DNA from: Cycas panzhihuaensis
Taxonomy: Eukaryota > Cycadophyta
Reading direction: 5' to 3'
DNA: 64,000 bases
Assembly: GCA_023213395.1 (NCBI GenBank)
Contig: CM041465.1
Span: 205,351,741 to 205,415,740, forward strand
Below, in pieces: positions 60,241-64,000 of the stretch. The position numbers were made by a program, and so were the translations under genes. Every line of letters begins with the position of its first letter. The first letter of the stretch is position 1. Below the pieces are notes generated by a model. The model worked only from the letters and a program-made list of their open reading frames with translations. It was not told where the DNA came from and did not search any database.

Positions 60241-61201
60241 TCCTTTAAAGTTTTATATATTATTAGATTTTAGAATTATTAAATTGTAATGTGAGTGATG
60301 AGTGATTAAGGATTATAACTCTTACATCACATATCAAATAGGTAGGAAATAAATTCTATTTAAAATTTTTATATATGTACATATTGTGCATTATTGAATT
60401 TTAATGAGAACTTATATCACTTTGAGATTTTATCAATAATATAAATTTAATAGTCATATTAGTCTGATAGTTATTTTTGAAATGTTAAGTCTTCATTCCT
60501 ATTAGATAGAATATTTAATAGCTCACATTAGTATCTGAGCTAGTTTGATAATGTTGTTAAATATTGTAGTGTTATTTAGGGAGTTAATGAATTCATCTAT
60601 TTACCAATTTACAAATAATGTATAAAATTATAGGTTGCCAGTGTTCGTATATAAGCACTCCTCTATAATAGTTGTTTTCAAGCACATTCATCTGAGTACT
60701 ATCAAGCATACAAAACTAGTTATAATCTTGAAGGGTGAGCAACTTTTCACAAGCTATAGATGCTTGTTGGTTAAATTTTAATGGTATAAATTTAAACATA
60801 GGTTGAATATACCTATTTGAAATGTTTCATTTACATTTTTATTTTTCACATTAAATTGTAATTTTTTAAAATCTTCTTATATATTACATATATTTCTTTA
60901 ATGTTAACATGTTGATATGTTAAATGTTCCTTACAAGGCTTAATTTGGTTACTTTATGTATTAAGTAGGTTTTATTATTCTAATTGTGACATGCAAGTTT
61001 ATGGACTGACATGTAGGCTCAAAAAATATCATGTAGACCCAAAAGGCAGGTAGATAAAAGACAATAGAATATGAATGCATATATCTCTATTTTAAGACAA
61101 CATACTACCATAAAAGACTTCTAACAAAGACCTATGTAACAACCTTAAGATTATGGTTATATATAAAGACCTTTGTGATCGCCTTAAGATTATGATTATA
61201 T

Positions 61202-61242
<41 letters not shown>

Positions 61243-61659
61243 AGAAGCAATAAAATGTTGAAGCGCCCTCAGTTACAATATTAAAGATGAGTAAAAATAC
61301 CTTAAGAGAGACTCTAGTGCATAAGAAATATAATGAAAAAAATACTATTAAAACATCATAGATCAAAATTACAGTTAAAAATCATAGTAGAAATCCATGA
61401 AAGAGGCTTAAAATTTTGACTAGAAAGTGTATTTTATAAACTTTAGAAGGGTGAATTATTAAAAATGGTATATTCTTATTGAATATTCTAAAATACATAA
61501 TATAAAGCTTATAAACTTTATCAAAAATCAAAATTTTTGGATGATTTAGGAGCTACATGACCTTGCCAATACAACCCATTGAAAGAATAATATCTCACTC
61601 GATCTACAGCAGAATTTCATTCTGAAAGATGTAGTGACCTTGTTAACATACTAGTTGTT
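60241..61659. other. AT-rich spacer with small duplications
   Basis: No domain was recognised. A 39-bp unit is duplicated in tandem (61129-61167 and 61168 to about 61204; CTTAAGATTATG core) just before a GA microsatellite. Confidence 0.55.
61205..61238. repeat. (GA)n microsatellite
   Basis: Seventeen GA dinucleotides, followed by A-rich sequence. Confidence 0.95.
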
Positions 61660-61858
61660 TGTTAACCCATCATTTAATATTAATGTGGTGGTTTAACTTA
61701 ATTATGATTAATGAAATGGTGTGAGATATGCGAAGGGTCACAACCCTTATTCGTTGATACTGTACATCTATTTTCTATGTATATATTATTTATGTATTAT
61801 GTATGGTAAAGGATTCTATATATATACATACATATGTATATATTCATGTTCCTTAACA
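61660..61858 (+). repeat. Putative copia 5' LTR
   Basis: Starts TGTTAACCCATC and ends CATGTTCCTTAACA. The PBS abuts its end. No second copy lies inside the window. Confidence 0.6.
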
Positions 61859-61870
61859 TGGTATCAAAGT
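61859..61870 (+). other. Primer-binding site TGGTATCAAAGT
   Basis: It matches the plant copia tRNA-Met site TGGTATCAGAGC at 10 of 12 positions. Confidence 0.75.
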
Positions 61871-63264
61871 CATAGAGTCTTATGTAACTGAAGCTAGAAG
61901 TTGGCTAGAGTAATGAGATCATTGGTTATCAAGTGATGCCATCAAACCTAGATGTATCTTGAGGATCCATCTACTCTAATGACTTGTAGAAGTAGGCACA
62001 GTTTTTAATGGTAGTTAGGGAGGTGAAATTCACCTATTAATGAAGCAAAGTCATAGTTGGAGTCAAAATTCAAATGTGTAAGCCATGTTCATGGTATGAG
62101 TTAGCTCGTTGGGTTCATCTAAAGCTAGTTAGTGATCTGTAGTAGTGATTGAAGTTAGCAAAGCATGTTCTAATGGTGATTCAGTAGTGGTGTCAGTTTT
62201 ACTATTGACAAAACACCATAGAATTCAATATAAAATAAGCCTTTTTACTATCAAACATACCTTTCTCATTTGAGTGTGAGATTGGAGTCTTAAATTGGGG
62301 TTTTTCTACCCTTAATATGAGTGTTGGGTAGTACACATGGTTGTAATAGTGTTTGTTTGGTAAAATTTAGTCTTAAGTTGGATTATGGTGTATCTGCTTG
62401 AGTGTTGGATAGTACACATGGTTGTAATAGTGTTTATTTAGTAAAATTTAGTCTTAAGTTGGATTGTGGTGTATTTGCTTGAGTGTGAGGCACTCCATTA
62501 GCATATGTGTGAGTGATATAAGCTTAGATCAACTATGTTAAGGCTGGCTAGGCTTTGTATGTACTTCCTTACCAATTATGAACAACCAAAAGTTAAATCT
62601 GGTCTGATTTTTAGTGCACGGGTTAATATTTATGTATTTGTAGTAGTCGCATCTCCATTTTATTTAATATTTAGACATGGAGATTTAAATTAATATTATT
62701 TGATTAATATTTATTAAGTTTTAGACCTTAGTAATTTAATTCAATTAAAGTGACATTAATATAAATCACGTGCATTAAATTAGGCATACAAATGTAATTC
62801 AAAATTTATATTTTTTAGAATATACCTTTTGGCATATTTCCTTTATAATATGATTTTATAAAAAAGGCCTTTGAACCATTAATATTCAATATATTTTATT
62901 TGTGAAATGTTGTGGAGTATATTGTAGTGATAAACGATCATTTTTTAGCCATTTGTTATGTGGATCTGACTTGGAAGATGTACACCTTGTACTATGTTGA
63001 GATTCTATTATTTTTTAGCATATTCTAAGAATCCTAAGTCTTTTTTAAGACTATTTTAGTATTCTCAAGACATTTTTTTGGAGTCTATTAGTGAGGGATG
63101 AATAGTTGATGAGCCACTCTAGGTATGCATAGTCATTATTCTACGTTCCCTAGTGAGTATACCTAAGATGGAGGTGATCATAGTGGTGTAAGTTTTGTCC
63201 AAAGGAATATAAGTTCATTAGTCTAGTGATTTTAACTCTTGTGTTGAAGTTTATTTCTTAAGAT
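61871..63264 (+). other. Copia leader
   Basis: No domain recognised. It contains the 81-bp tandem duplication at 62320-62481 and is AT-rich from 62640 to 63060. Confidence 0.5.
62320..62481 (+). repeat. 81-bp tandem duplication
   Basis: Units 62320-62400 and 62401-62481, almost identical, sharing AGTGTTGG[GA]TAGTACACATGG and GTCTTAAGTTGGATT. Confidence 0.93.
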
Positions 63265-64000
63265 TGAGTGTGTGCTTCCCAAAGTTATCTTTAACAATAA
63301 TATTTTAAATGAGTGGAAAGCTAACATGGAGTTAGTATTGATGGTGAATCAACTCTAGGCAATTACTAAGGTGAAGGTGGATGCTATCCCATTTGACTAT
63401 AAAGAATGTATGAAACTTAAGGAGAAGTAATTTATAGCCATTAGATTATTAAAGTTATCACTAGCACTAGACCAGAGGGATTTGGTTCATAACTTAGAGT
63501 AGCCAAATAAAATCAAGGCAAAATTATATCAAACTTTTGAGAAAAAGAAGATGAATAGATGTTTGGCCTTAATGTTGAAGCTTCTCAATTCTAGAGTAGA
63601 AGATGAGACTAATATAAGTTCCTACCTAAATAAAATCACTGACTTGATGAATAAGCTAAAAGAGTTAAAGCTAAAATTAATCGATGATGCACTCTTATTT
63701 GTAATAATCTTGTCAAAGTTACTAACTGCTTTTGCCATTGTTTAGACCATTTATGGTAGAGATGAGGTGATGCAGGTAGAGATATTTGATGGCATAAAGA
63801 ACCTTATTCTAGTAGAGGATGCTAAGTTAAAACATCATGGGATGCTTAGAGGTTTCGAATTGAGTCAGGCCTTATGAAGATACAGAGGAGAGAGGTCATT
63901 CAAGAGGAGACGTACACACATAGGTCTAGGGAAGACTCCCGAGAAAAGAAGAAATTCACTGGTAAATATAACTACTACAAAAAGGAAGGCCATAGAGAAA
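63265..64000 (+). pseudogene. Copia gag relic (partial)
   Basis: A nearly continuous frame reads NNILNEWKANMELVLMVNQL, then KLSLALDQRDLVHNL and KIKAKLYQTFEKKKMNRCLA. After it come VEDETNISSYLNKITDLMNK and LIDDALLFVIILSKLLTAF. This matches the UBN2/copia gag order W..W...M..LL..N.LW, L..L...M.EG.S...H...F..L...L, and ISDED.A..LL.SLP. Stops at about 63356 (TAG), 63428 (TAA) and 63744 (TAG) break it. At the window edge KYNYYKKEGHRE is the zinc knuckle, with Tyr in place of both first Cys residues. It continues outside the window. Confidence 0.8.

Larger units (their letters stand above)
61660..64000 (+). mobile_element. Copia-type element, 5' part (cut by window end)
   Basis: A 199-bp LTR candidate (61660-61858) has TGTTAA/TTAACA ends. 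It is followed directly by a tRNA-Met PBS, a leader of about 1.4 kb, and gag from about 63265 to the window end. Only one LTR is visible, so its start is inferred from the TGTTAA/TTAACA symmetry and the PBS. Confidence 0.7.

Overview
The window is nuclear DNA from a large, AT-rich seed-plant genome. It is almost entirely old, nested retrotransposons separated by AT-rich sequence and microsatellites, with no prokaryotic signature. Deep decay with recognisable structure, a roughly 19 kb Tat-type element and an L1 LINE with a plant-type RNase H would suit a gymnosperm or similar slow-turnover genome, but that is an inference, not an identification. Most retroelement reading frames are broken by stops that look like C-to-T (or G-to-A) changes of Gln, Arg and Trp codons.

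Region 1 (1450-28331) is one giant Ty3/gypsy element of the Tat/Ogre/Grande type. Its LTRs are about 2.45 kb (5' LTR 1450-2440 plus 10003-11464; 3' LTR 25867-28331). Between them lie gag, protease, RT-RNase H and integrase on the plus strand, a 4 x 132 bp tandem repeat, an antisense coding relic, a second RNase H-like domain about 6 kb beyond integrase, a polypurine tract and the 3' LTR. A complete Ty1/copia element (2441-9997) sits inside the 5' LTR with a perfect 5-bp duplication (TTTTG); the 3' LTR preserves the empty site.

Region 2 (28332-36225) is AT-rich with long TA/GA and G-rich tracts. It holds the only candidate ordinary gene, a small intact ORF in a locally GC-richer island (30826-31101) behind a TATA box and a signal-peptide-like short ORF.

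Region 3 (36226-40235) is a 4.0 kb non-coding LTR element (LARD-like). Its paired 473/472 bp LTRs carry an old tRNA-Met primer-binding sequence inside them.

Region 4 (about 40975-53425) is an L1-type LINE (ORF1 with a DUF4283-like region and CCHC knuckle; ORF2 with endonuclease, RT, zinc-binding region and RNase H). ORF1 is split by a chimeric gypsy insertion (41934-48786): an outer LTR pair encloses an inverted, partial copy of the same family, giving three LTRs and large inverted repeats.

Region 5 (53256-64000) is AT-rich DNA with a minus-strand gypsy RNase H-integrase relic (58400-60240), then the 5' part of another copia-type element (LTR 61660-61858, leader, gag) that runs off the window end.

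Nothing here is a host pathway. The genes belong to retrotransposon replication: Gag particle, protease, RT/RNase H and integrase for LTR elements; endonuclease and RT for the LINE. All copies except possibly the small ORF at 30826 look dead.
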